NCBI RefSeq assembly: GCF_001545035.1
Contig: NZ_FCOJ02000006.1
Coordinates: forward strand, 120,129-184,128
Reading direction: 5' to 3'
Origin: Caballeronia glebae
Lineage (GTDB): Bacteria; Pseudomonadota; Gammaproteobacteria; Burkholderiales; Burkholderiaceae
DNA: 64,000 nucleotides
Shown here: positions 29,164 to 36,443 of the stretch, piece by piece
Numbering within the stretch: position 1 is the stretch's first letter
Layout: each line of letters starts with the position of its first letter
Notes under the pieces: generated by a model
The model's input: only the letters and a program-made list of their open reading frames with translations
What the model was told of the DNA's origin: nothing
Databases searched by the model: none
Made by a program: the position numbers and the translations under genes

Positions 29164-30312
29164 ATGGCCTTTATCTTCTACCTGACCCACATTCATCTCG
29201 GCTACGACGCGCTGGAAACGCTGCAAAGCGAATGCGCGCGCGTCGGCATGAAACGTCCGCTCGTTATCACCGATAAAGGCGTGGCGGCGGCGGGCTTGGC
29301 CGAGCGCGTGATCGAGAGCGCGAAGCTCGGTGCGCTGCCGGTGTTCGACGACACGCCGTCGAATCCGACCGAAGCGATGGTCCTCGCGGCCGCCGCGCAA
29401 TACAAACGCGAACGCTGCGACGGGCTGATCGCGGTGGGCGGCGGTTCGTCGATCGATCTGGCGAAAGGCGTCGCGATCGCCGCGACGCACGACGAGCCGC
29501 TCACGACCTTCGCGACCATCGAAGGCGGCAGCGGCAAGATCACGGAGCGCGCGGCGCCGTTGATCGCGGTTCCGACCACATCGGGCACGGGCAGCGAAGT
29601 GGCTCGCGGCGCGATCGTCATCCTGAACGACGGGCGCAAGCTCGGCTTCCATTCGTGGCATCTGCTGCCGAAATCGGCGATCTGCGATCCGTCGCTCACG
29701 CTCGGCCTGCCGCCCGGGCTCACCGCCGCGACCGGCATGGACGCGATCGCGCATTGCATCGAGACGTTTCTCGCGCCCGCGTTCAATCCGCCCGCCGACG
29801 GCATCGCGCTCGACGGCCTCGAACGCGCCTGGGCCAACATCGAGCGCGCGACGCACGACGGCCAGGACCGCGACGCGCGCTTGAACATGATGTCTGCGTC
29901 GATGCAGGGCGCGATGGCGTTCCAGAAGGGCCTCGGCTGCGTGCATTCGCTGTCGCATCCGCTGGGCGGGCTCGCGGTGAACGGGCGCACGTCGCTGCAT
30001 CACGGCACGCTGAACGCGGTCGTGCTGCCCGCCGTGCTGCGCTTCAACGAGAGCGCGCCGACGGTCGTCGCGGACCGGCGTTTCGCGCGCATGCGCCGCG
30101 TGATGAATCTCGCCAATAACGCCGACATCGCCCAGGCCGTACACGACATGACCGCGCGCCTCGGCCTGCCGACGCGTCTCTCGCAGATGGGCGTCGACGC
30201 AAGCATGTTCGACAAGGTGGTGAAGGGCGCGCTGGCGGACCATTGCCACAAGACGAATCCGCGCGAGGCGAGCGCCGACGATTATCGACGCATGCTGACG
30301 GAGTCTCTCTGA
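29164..30312 (+). CDS. Iron-containing alcohol dehydrogenase (group III)
   Basis: NAD(P)-dependent oxidoreductase of 382 residues. The N-terminal Rossmann-like part has DGLIAVGGGSSIDLAKG and PTTSGTGSEVARGAIV. The C-terminal helical domain contains the metal site, with GMDAIAHCIETFLAPAFNP and GLGCVHSLSHPLGGL giving Asp and His ligands. ATG 29164 (MAFIFYLTHIH) is chosen; 20 upstream codons lack support. It follows the aldolase by 66 bases and is three bases from the thioesterase gene, so it is surely cotranscribed with the latter. Substrate unknown; related enzymes oxidise maleylacetate, butanol or 4-hydroxybutyrate. Confidence 0.9.
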   Translation: MAFIFYLTHIHLGYDALETLQSECARVGMKRPLVITDKGVAAAGLAERVIESAKLGALPVFDDTPSNPTEAMVLAAAAQYKRERCDGLIAVGGGSSIDLAKGVAIAATHDEPLTTFATIEGGSGKITERAAPLIAVPTTSGTGSEVARGAIVILNDGRKLGFHSWHLLPKSAICDPSLTLGLPPGLTAATGMDAIAHCIETFLAPAFNPPADGIALDGLERAWANIERATHDGQDRDARLNMMSASMQGAMAFQKGLGCVHSLSHPLGGLAVNGRTSLHHGTLNAVVLPAVLRFNESAPTVVADRRFARMRRVMNLANNADIAQAVHDMTARLGLPTRLSQMGVDASMFDKVVKGALADHCHKTNPREASADDYRRMLTESL

Positions 30313-30315
30313 GCG

Positions 30316-30753
30316 ATGAGCAAGCCGTCTCCGACCACGCGCGCGGATTACGCGCACTTTCTGCCGATCAGCACGCGCTGGTCGGATAACGACGTCTACG
30401 GGCACATCAACAACGTCGTCTATTACAGCTATTTCGACACGGTCGTGAACGAGTATCTGCTGCGCGCGGGCGTGCTCGATTTCAGCGAGGGCGAGACCAT
30501 CGGCCTCGTCGTCGAGACGCGCTGCAATTTCTTCGCGCCGGTCGTGTTTCCGGAGCCGATCGAAGCGGGCCTGCGCGTCGAGCGGCTCGGCAACACGAGC
30601 GTGCGCTACGAAGTGGCGATCTTCACGCAAGGCTCCGAAGAAGCCGCGGCGCAGGGACATTTCGTGCATGTCTATGTGGATCGCGTGACGCGCAGGCCGG
30701 TGCCGTTGCCCGCGCCGCTCGTCGATGCGCTGCAGCCGCTCATCACCGGTTGA
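30316..30753 (+). CDS. Hotdog-fold acyl-CoA thioesterase (4-hydroxybenzoyl-CoA thioesterase family)
   Basis: A 145-residue cytoplasmic thioesterase related to YbgC/FcbC. The signature TRWSDNDVYGHINNVVYYSY contains the catalytic-type Asp and the GHINN motif, followed by the beta-sheet segments VVETRCNFFAPVVFPEPIEAGL and VRYEVAIF. It starts three bases after the alcohol dehydrogenase and ends ten bases before the LivH-type start, so it is embedded in the operon. Clustering of a CoA-thioesterase with a Liv-type importer suggests uptake and CoA-dependent breakdown of an organic acid, which is inference. Confidence 0.88.
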   Translation: MSKPSPTTRADYAHFLPISTRWSDNDVYGHINNVVYYSYFDTVVNEYLLRAGVLDFSEGETIGLVVETRCNFFAPVVFPEPIEAGLRVERLGNTSVRYEVAIFTQGSEEAAAQGHFVHVYVDRVTRRPVPLPAPLVDALQPLITG

Positions 30754-30763
30754 GGGTCGCGTC

Positions 30764-31705
30764 TTGCTTCAGTGGTTCTGCGTGAGTCTGCTCAACGGCG
30801 TGAGCGTGGGATTGCTGCTCTTCATGCTGTCGGCAGGGCTCACGCTGATTTTCTCGATGCTCGGCGTGCTCAACTTCGCGCACGCGAGTTTCTACATGCT
30901 CGGCGCGTATGTCGGGCAGGCGCTCGCCGCGTATGGCGGATTCTGGTTTGCGCTGTTGTGCGCGCCGCTGATCGTCGGCGTCGCCGGGGCCTTGTTCGAA
31001 CGCCTGTTATTGCGCCGCGTGCATGCGCGCGGCGCGCTCGCCGAAATGCTGCTGACGTTCGGCGCGGCCATCGTCATAGGCGAGGGCGTGAAGCTCGTCT
31101 GGGGACTCGGGCCTTTGCCCGCCGCCATTCCACGCGTGCTGGACGGACCGCTTTTCACGCTCTATGGCGCATCGTTCGCGCGCTATCGCGTGTTCATGAT
31201 GACGGTCGCCGTCGTCATGCTCGGCGCGCTCTGGCTCGTCTTGCGCGCATCGAAAACGGGACTCGTCGTGCGCGCGGCGCTCACGCATCCCGCTACCGTT
31301 GAAACGCTCGGTCATGACGTGCCGCGCGTGTTCACCACCGTCTTCGCCGTCGGCACCGCGCTCGCCGCGCTGGGGGGCGTGATCGGGGCGCCGCTCGCGG
31401 TCGTGGAACCGGCGATGGCCGATGCGATGGGCCCGATCGTTTTCGTCGTCGTCGTGATCGGCGGGCTCGGCTCGCTCGGCGGCGCGCTCGTCGCGTCGTT
31501 GCTGATCGGCTGCGTGCAGACCTTCGCGGTCGGTGCAAGCGCGACGGCGGGTGGCATCGCCGCATCGTTCGGTGTGACGTTGCCGCCCGCATGGGGCGCG
31601 CTGACGGTCGCGCAACTCGCGCCGGTGCTGCCGTATCTGTTGCTCGTCGCGATGCTGGCCGCACGGCCGCGCGGACTTTTCGGCGAGCGCACGCGAGATG
31701 CTTAA
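30764..31705 (+). CDS. Branched-chain amino acid-type ABC permease (LivH family)
   Basis: Inner-membrane permease of 313 residues with about eight hydrophobic segments. Typical LivH features are LLLFMLSAGLTLIFSMLGVLNFAH near the N-terminus (start and end landmarks) and VIGGLGSLGGALVASLLIG near the C-terminus. TTG 30764 is the best start, with GAGGG about seven bases upstream. An upstream ATG would overlap the thioesterase gene by 29 bases, and GTG 30782 would cut into the first helix. It overlaps the next permease gene by eight bases. No binding protein is encoded in the run. Confidence 0.86.
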   Translation: MLQWFCVSLLNGVSVGLLLFMLSAGLTLIFSMLGVLNFAHASFYMLGAYVGQALAAYGGFWFALLCAPLIVGVAGALFERLLLRRVHARGALAEMLLTFGAAIVIGEGVKLVWGLGPLPAAIPRVLDGPLFTLYGASFARYRVFMMTVAVVMLGALWLVLRASKTGLVVRAALTHPATVETLGHDVPRVFTTVFAVGTALAALGGVIGAPLAVVEPAMADAMGPIVFVVVVIGGLGSLGGALVASLLIGCVQTFAVGASATAGGIAASFGVTLPPAWGALTVAQLAPVLPYLLLVAMLAARPRGLFGERTRDA

Positions 31706-32792
31706 GCTCATGGCCGTGCTTTTTGTCGCGCTGATCGCAGCGCTCGCGCTGCCGCCGCTCGTCTTCGATCAATCGTGGCTGCTCGCGTATCTCGCGCAGA
31801 CCGCCACGCTCATCGTCCTCGCGCTTTCGTACAACCTGTTGCTTGGCGAGACGGGTCTGCTCTCGTTCGGACACGCGGTCTATTCCGGTCTCGGCGCGTT
31901 CGCTGCCGCGCACGTGTTCAATCGCTTCGGCGTGCCGTTGCCGCTGCTGCCGTTCATCGGCGGATGCGCGGCGATGCTCGTCGCCATCGTTTTCGGCGCG
32001 ATCTCGACGCAGCGCGCGGGCACCGCCTTCGCGATGATCACGCTCGGTATCGGCGAACTCGTCGCCGCGTGCGTGTGGCTCGTGCCGGGCTGGTTCGGCG
32101 GCGAGGGCGGCCTAACGATCGATCGCGCGAGCAGTCCGGCGTTCTTCGCGTTGACCTTCGGGCCGCCGCGCGAGGCGTATGCGCTGATCGCGTGCTGGTG
32201 CGTGATATCGGCACTCGCGATATTCGCGTTCTCACGCACGCCGATGTGCCGTCTCGCCAACGCCGTGCGCGACAATCCCGCGCGCGCCGCCGCGATCGGT
32301 TTCGCGCCCGCGCGCGTGCGCTTGCGCATGCTCGTCGTGTCGGCGTTCTTCGCGGGCATCGCGGGCGTGCTGGCGTTGATCAATGTCGAGCTGGTTTCGT
32401 CGGAAAGCGTCGGTCTCGCGCGTTCGACAAGCGTGCTGGTGGCGACCGTGATCGGCGGCGCGGGCACGTTCTTCGGGCCGATCGTCGGCGCGGTGCTGCT
32501 TACGTTCGAAAGCGTCGGGCTCGCGAGCGTCACGGCCGCGTGGCCGATGTATCTCGGGCTCTTCTTCATGTGGGTCGTCGTGGCGGCGCCGGAAGGCGTC
32601 GCGGGCCTAGTTCGGCGCGATGCCCGGTCGTTGTGCGCCGGAGCGCTGAGCGCGATCGTGTGGGGCGTCGCGGTCGTCGCGCCGGTCGAAGCGCTCTATG
32701 CGGGACGAAACGATATGCATGCGTGGCTCATCGCGTTGCCGTGCGCGTTGCTGGGCCTATGGCTCGCACGACGCGCGAGGACCGCGCGATGA
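31698..32792 (+). CDS. Branched-chain amino acid-type ABC permease (LivM family)
   Basis: Second inner-membrane permease, 364 residues. LivM landmarks are ALSYNLLLGETGLLSFGHAVYSG (start and end given), the cytoplasmic-loop sequence ANAVRDNPARAAAIGF, and VIGGAGTFFGPIVGAVLL. A C-terminal extension of about 45 residues after the usual end carries one or two more hydrophobic segments (LSAIVWGVAVVAPV, WLIALPCALLGLWLA). That makes it longer than most LivM proteins of this branch. It overlaps livH by eight bases and the next ATPase by four (ATGA), so it is translationally coupled on both sides. Confidence 0.87.
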   Translation: MLKLMAVLFVALIAALALPPLVFDQSWLLAYLAQTATLIVLALSYNLLLGETGLLSFGHAVYSGLGAFAAAHVFNRFGVPLPLLPFIGGCAAMLVAIVFGAISTQRAGTAFAMITLGIGELVAACVWLVPGWFGGEGGLTIDRASSPAFFALTFGPPREAYALIACWCVISALAIFAFSRTPMCRLANAVRDNPARAAAIGFAPARVRLRMLVVSAFFAGIAGVLALINVELVSSESVGLARSTSVLVATVIGGAGTFFGPIVGAVLLTFESVGLASVTAAWPMYLGLFFMWVVVAAPEGVAGLVRRDARSLCAGALSAIVWGVAVVAPVEALYAGRNDMHAWLIALPCALLGLWLARRARTAR

Positions 32793-33529
32793 ACGCCGCG
32801 CTCGAATTGCACGGCGTCGTCAAGCGCTTCGGCGCGACGCGCGTGTTGCAAGGCGTCGCTCTGCAAGTCGCGAAGGGCGAACGGCACGCGCTCATCGGAC
32901 CGAACGGCGCGGGCAAGTCCACGCTCTTCGATCTGATCTCGGGACGCGCGCGGCCCGACGACGGACGCATCGTCGCGAACGGAATCGATATAACGGGCAA
33001 GCCGCCGCAGCGCGTCTCGCGTTCGCTTGCGCGCAGCTTCCAGACGACGAGCGTGTTCGGCGGCTTGTCCGTGCTCGATAACCTGCGTTGCGCGGCGCTC
33101 GGCGCGGCATCTTCGCGCTTTATCGATCGATGGCTGCCCTCGCGTCGAATCGATGAACGCGCCCACGCGATGCTCGATGCCATCGGCCTTGCCGCGCGCG
33201 CCGACGAACGCGCGGCGCGCCTGACCTACGCGGAGCAACGCGCGCTCGATCTCGGCATTGCGCTGGCCACCGATGCACCGCTCATCCTGCTCGACGAGCC
33301 CACCGCCGGCATGAATCGCGCGGAGGCGACGCGCGCGCTCGACCTGATTCGCGCGACGACGCAAGGGCGCACGCTGCTCGTGATCGAGCATGACATGGAC
33401 GCGGTGTTCGGTCTCGCGGATCGCATTTCGGTGCTCGTGCGAGGGCGCGTGATCGCAACCGATACGCCCGCCGGGATTCAGGCGAATCGCGATGTGCGGG
33501 AAGCCTATCTCGGCGGAGTCGCGCCATGA
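32789..33529 (+). CDS. Liv-type ABC transporter ATP-binding protein (LivG family)
   Basis: Cytoplasmic ATPase of 246 residues. Walker A is GPNGAGKST (Gly37-Thr45), the LivG-specific RSLARSFQTTSVFGGLSV follows, and Walker B is LILLDEPTAGM with H-loop VIEHDMD. The signature motif is altered: the usual LSYGQQR is LTYAEQR, losing the glycine that contacts ATP in the partner subunit. ATG overlaps the livM stop (ATGA), and its own stop overlaps the LivF start. Function is probably retained through the intact Walker motifs, but transport kinetics could differ. Confidence 0.88.
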   Translation: MNAALELHGVVKRFGATRVLQGVALQVAKGERHALIGPNGAGKSTLFDLISGRARPDDGRIVANGIDITGKPPQRVSRSLARSFQTTSVFGGLSVLDNLRCAALGAASSRFIDRWLPSRRIDERAHAMLDAIGLAARADERAARLTYAEQRALDLGIALATDAPLILLDEPTAGMNRAEATRALDLIRATTQGRTLLVIEHDMDAVFGLADRISVLVRGRVIATDTPAGIQANRDVREAYLGGVAP

Positions 33530-34224
33530 GCGCGCAACTGCGTATCGAGGATTTGCGCGCGTGGTACGGCGCGGCGCAAGTGCTGCACGGCGTGCATTTG
33601 TGCATCGACGAAGGCGAGGCGGTCGCGCTCGCCGGCCGCAACGGATCGGGACGATCGACGCTTGCGAAAGCCATCATGGGACTCGTGCGATGCGCGGGCG
33701 ACATGCGCTATCGCGATGTCCCGCTCATCGGCTTGCGGCCGCATCGCATCGCGCGACTGGGCCTCGGTTACGTGCCCGAAACGCGCGACGTGTTCCCCGC
33801 GCTCACCGTGCGCGAAAACCTGTTGCTCGGCGAAAGGAAGGGCACGCGCTTCACGCCGCGCGATGCGTATCGATTGTTTCCGGCGCTAGAAGAACGCGCG
33901 TCGGTGAAGGCGGGCGCGCTATCGGGCGGCGAGCAGCAGATGCTCGCGCTCGCACGCACGCTGACGGGCGATCCGTCGCTCGTGGTCATCGACGAACCGG
34001 GCGAAGGACTCGCGCCGCAAGTGCTCGCGCAAGTGGCCGCGTGTCTCGCGATGCTGCGCGAGCGCGGTGTCGCGATGCTGCTGATCGAAGAACGATTGAG
34101 CATCGCGCGCACGCTCGATGCCCGCGTCGCGGTGATGGGACATGGCGCGATACAGTTCGACGGGCCATTCGCTTCGCTTGCTCGCGACGAGCAGGTCATG
34201 CGCGAATGGCTCTCCGTTGGCTAG
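33526..34224 (+). CDS. Liv-type ABC transporter ATP-binding protein (LivF family), altered Walker A
   Basis: Second ATPase of 232 residues. LivF landmarks are WYGAAQVLHGVHL, GLGYVPETRDVFPALTVREN, an intact signature LSGGEQQMLALARTL and Walker B LVVIDEPGEGL. Walker A is GRNGSGRST: the phosphate-binding Lys is Arg43 (codon CGA), which normally cripples ATP hydrolysis. The H-loop position reads IEERLS; many LivF proteins also lack the His. Last gene of the transporter run. It converges with iolB, with only four bases between the two stops and no terminator. Confidence 0.86.
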   Translation: MSAQLRIEDLRAWYGAAQVLHGVHLCIDEGEAVALAGRNGSGRSTLAKAIMGLVRCAGDMRYRDVPLIGLRPHRIARLGLGYVPETRDVFPALTVRENLLLGERKGTRFTPRDAYRLFPALEERASVKAGALSGGEQQMLALARTLTGDPSLVVIDEPGEGLAPQVLAQVAACLAMLRERGVAMLLIEERLSIARTLDARVAVMGHGAIQFDGPFASLARDEQVMREWLSVG

Positions 34225-34228
34225 TGCG

Positions 34229-35041
34229 CTAGGTTGACGCCTTGCTATCCCTTTCCACGATCCACTCGTGCTTCGGATCGTTCTTGAAGTGCCACGTGCG
34301 TTTGTTGCCCGCCATCACGTTCAGATAGTAGTTGTCGTAGCCATACGGCACGACCACCGGATGATATCCACGCGGCACCATGACGACATCGTGATTTTCG
34401 ACGGCCATCGTTTCGTCGAGATCGCGTTCGTCGGTATAGACGCGCTGGAACGCGAACCCTTGAGGCGGATTCAATCGATGGTAGTACGTCTCTTCGAGCG
34501 AACTCTCGATGGGCACGTTGTCCTGATCGTGCTTGTGCGGCGGATAGCTCGACGCATGTCCGCCGGGCGTGCGCACTTCGACGACGAGCAATGACTCGGC
34601 CGCTTCCGTTTGCGGAAGAATGTCGCAGACGTAGCGCGTATTCGCGTTCTTGCCGCGCGTGGAGCGCTTGATCTGCGACGGCTCGATCAGGCGCGGCGGA
34701 AACTCGCCCTTCGCGGGCGCGCTTGCTACGCCGATTTCCGCGTCGCGTTCAGCGCGCACGATGGCGGCGAGCTTCGGCGGCACGTAGACGGCATACGGCG
34801 CGGCGTCCTCGAACACGCTGTCGCGCGAGCCGATCGACTGATAATGCTCGTCGCCTGCTTCGACGCTCACCGTGCCGGTCAACACGACGATGCAGCTTTC
34901 GCGATCCGCGTCGTACACGTGCACGACATCGCCCGCGTTCAGGCGATACGCCGCGAAGCCGACGTGCTTCCAGCCCGCGGAAGCGGGCGTGACGCGCGCG
35001 ATGGTTTGTCCTTCGCGCGATGCTTTCACCAGCAGGCTCAT
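34229..35041 (-). CDS. iolB: 5-deoxy-glucuronate isomerase IolB
   Basis: Inositol-pathway isomerase converting 5-deoxyglucuronate to 2-deoxy-5-keto-gluconate. The 270-residue product is a bicupin. The C-terminal cupin carries the metal site, with YPPHKHDQDN, ESSLEETYYHRL and the later HPVVVPYGYDNYYLNVMAG. ATG 35041 overlaps the iolE stop (ATGA), so it is translated after iolE. It is the last gene of the minus-strand inositol run and converges with livF. Family and context agree. Confidence 0.96.
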   Translation of the reverse strand: MSLLVKASREGQTIARVTPASAGWKHVGFAAYRLNAGDVVHVYDADRESCIVVLTGTVSVEAGDEHYQSIGSRDSVFEDAAPYAVYVPPKLAAIVRAERDAEIGVASAPAKGEFPPRLIEPSQIKRSTRGKNANTRYVCDILPQTEAAESLLVVEVRTPGGHASSYPPHKHDQDNVPIESSLEETYYHRLNPPQGFAFQRVYTDERDLDETMAVENHDVVMVPRGYHPVVVPYGYDNYYLNVMAGNKRTWHFKNDPKHEWIVERDSKAST

Positions 35042-35940
35042 GCTGCCTCCTTGAATGTTGCGTCGACGAGCGCACGCAGCGTGCGATAACCCTTGTCGGC
35101 GTACTCGTAGCTCGGCGCGATCACCGGGTCCTGTTCCGCTTCCACGACGAGCCAGCCTTCGTAATCGTGCTGCGCGAGACACGCGACGATGCCCGGATAA
35201 TCCACGCAGCCGTCGCCTGGCACGGAGAACGCGCCGTTGATGACCGCATCGAGAAAGCTCCAGTTGCGATTGCGCGCGAGCTTCACGATTTCCGGGCGCA
35301 CGTCCTTGCAATGCACATGGCACACGCGCGCGATGTGCTTTTGCAGCACGCTCAAGGCGTCGCCGCCCGCGAACGTGATGTGCCCCGCGTCGAACAGCAG
35401 ACCCACGGCATCGTTCGTGAGCGCCATGAGGCGATCGACATCGGCGGGCGTTTCGACGTACGCGCCCATGTGATGATGATAGGCGACGCGCACGCCGCGC
35501 GAGAGCGTGAATTCGGCGAAGCGGTTCAGCCGTTCCGCGTACTCGCTCCATTGCGCGTCCGAGAAGAATCGCGGACGTTGATAGAGCGGTCGCGGCGCGC
35601 CTTGAATGGAGTTCGCGACTTCGCCGTAGACCATTACGGTCGCGCCGTTCTGTGCGAGCAGATCAAGATGCGGACCGACGGCTTCGATTTCCTCTTGCGC
35701 GCTGCGTTGCGCCAGCCTGCCCGAATACCAGCCGGACACGAGCGCGAGATCGTACTGCGCGAGCAAGGCTTTTAGCGCCTGCGGTTCGCGCGGAAATTTG
35801 TTGCCCAACTCGAAACCTTTATAGCCGATTTGCTTGCCTTCCGTGAGCGCGGTAGACAGAGGCGTCTCCCCGCCGAGCGAAGGCAGATCGTCGTTCATCC
35901 ACGACAATGGATTGATGCCGATGCGGACGTTCAAAGGCAT
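35038..35940 (-). CDS. iolE: Myo-inosose-2 dehydratase IolE
   Basis: Removes water from scyllo-inosose to give 3D-(3,5/4)-trihydroxycyclohexane-1,2-dione. The 300-residue TIM-barrel product starts MPLNVRIGINPLSWMNDD and has family landmarks GYKGFELGNKFPRE, VAYHHHMGAYVETPADVDRL, LLFDAGHITFAGGD and the metal-binding HVHCKD. AAGGAC lies nine bases before ATG 35940. It is separated from iolD by a 503-base region with a repeat, so it may have its own promoter. It overlaps iolB by four bases. Confidence 0.96.
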   Translation of the reverse strand: MPLNVRIGINPLSWMNDDLPSLGGETPLSTALTEGKQIGYKGFELGNKFPREPQALKALLAQYDLALVSGWYSGRLAQRSAQEEIEAVGPHLDLLAQNGATVMVYGEVANSIQGAPRPLYQRPRFFSDAQWSEYAERLNRFAEFTLSRGVRVAYHHHMGAYVETPADVDRLMALTNDAVGLLFDAGHITFAGGDALSVLQKHIARVCHVHCKDVRPEIVKLARNRNWSFLDAVINGAFSVPGDGCVDYPGIVACLAQHDYEGWLVVEAEQDPVIAPSYEYADKGYRTLRALVDATFKEAA

Positions 35941-36443
35941 GATGCTTTGTCCTTTTGCGATGGTTTTCGGTCGGTTGTTCAAACCTTGGATTCTTGTCGG
36001 TCCATTGTTGCCCCTATGCGAAGCGGCAAACCGATTCAGCATGAAACGGCACCGGCCCGCTCTGCGCCCGATGAGTCCATCGGGGGCTGCATGTATTTCT
36101 CTACTAACGCTTCCATCTCGCTGCACGTGTGATTCGTTGGTTTCCCTTGCATACCCAGCGGCAGCGCGTAGCGCTGTGCCGGAGCTATTTGGTGCTGAAC
36201 CAGCGCGCTAAAGCGACTAGCTAGTCAGACCGTGCGCGAGCCAAGCCCGGTAATTCCTATGAGGGCGACACTTAGGCGAGTGCCGCCTTGAACGAGAAAA
36301 TTGTCTAACGTGCGTATGACCGCGGGCGTGAGAAGCTGCTTTCTTTGGTTACTTTCTTTGCAGCAGCAAAGAAAGTGACTGCCGCCCCGCACAGGGGCAG
36401 TGCCAATAGACCGACACGAATGCAAGTTTCCGCAGAAGCCCCA
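35941..36443. other. 503-base gap between iolD and iolE
   Basis: The iolD end and iolE start are separated by non-coding DNA holding the multi-copy-type repeat at 36339-36398. Reading frames across it, such as the minus-strand frame at 36225-36425, translate the repeat into low-quality sequence and are not convincing genes. I found no GGAA-N6-TTCC site in it. Confidence 0.7.
36339..36398. repeat. Burkholderia-group interspersed palindromic repeat
   Basis: CTTTCTTTGG (36339-36348) is followed by a perfect 11-bp inverted repeat ACTTTCTTTGC / GCAAAGAAAGT (36351-36376, loop AGCA). A second stem GCCCC / GGGGC (36384-36398) follows. I recall this block recurring in Paraburkholderia and Caballeronia genomes, where it gives spurious FFAAAKKVTAAPHRG-type frames. 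Its position 45 bases after the iolD stop suits a terminator or insulator role. Confidence 0.75.

Noticed and set aside
27649..30669. A 1006-codon open frame on the minus strand opposite the small exported protein, threonine aldolase and alcohol dehydrogenase
   Set aside because: It is His/Arg-rich antisense of well-identified genes; in GC-rich DNA with biased third positions one antisense frame stays open. No domain or ribosome site.
36225..36425. Minus-strand 66-codon frame in the iolD-iolE gap
   Set aside because: It translates the repeat element and has no ribosome site or conserved composition, so it is a known type of spurious hypothetical.
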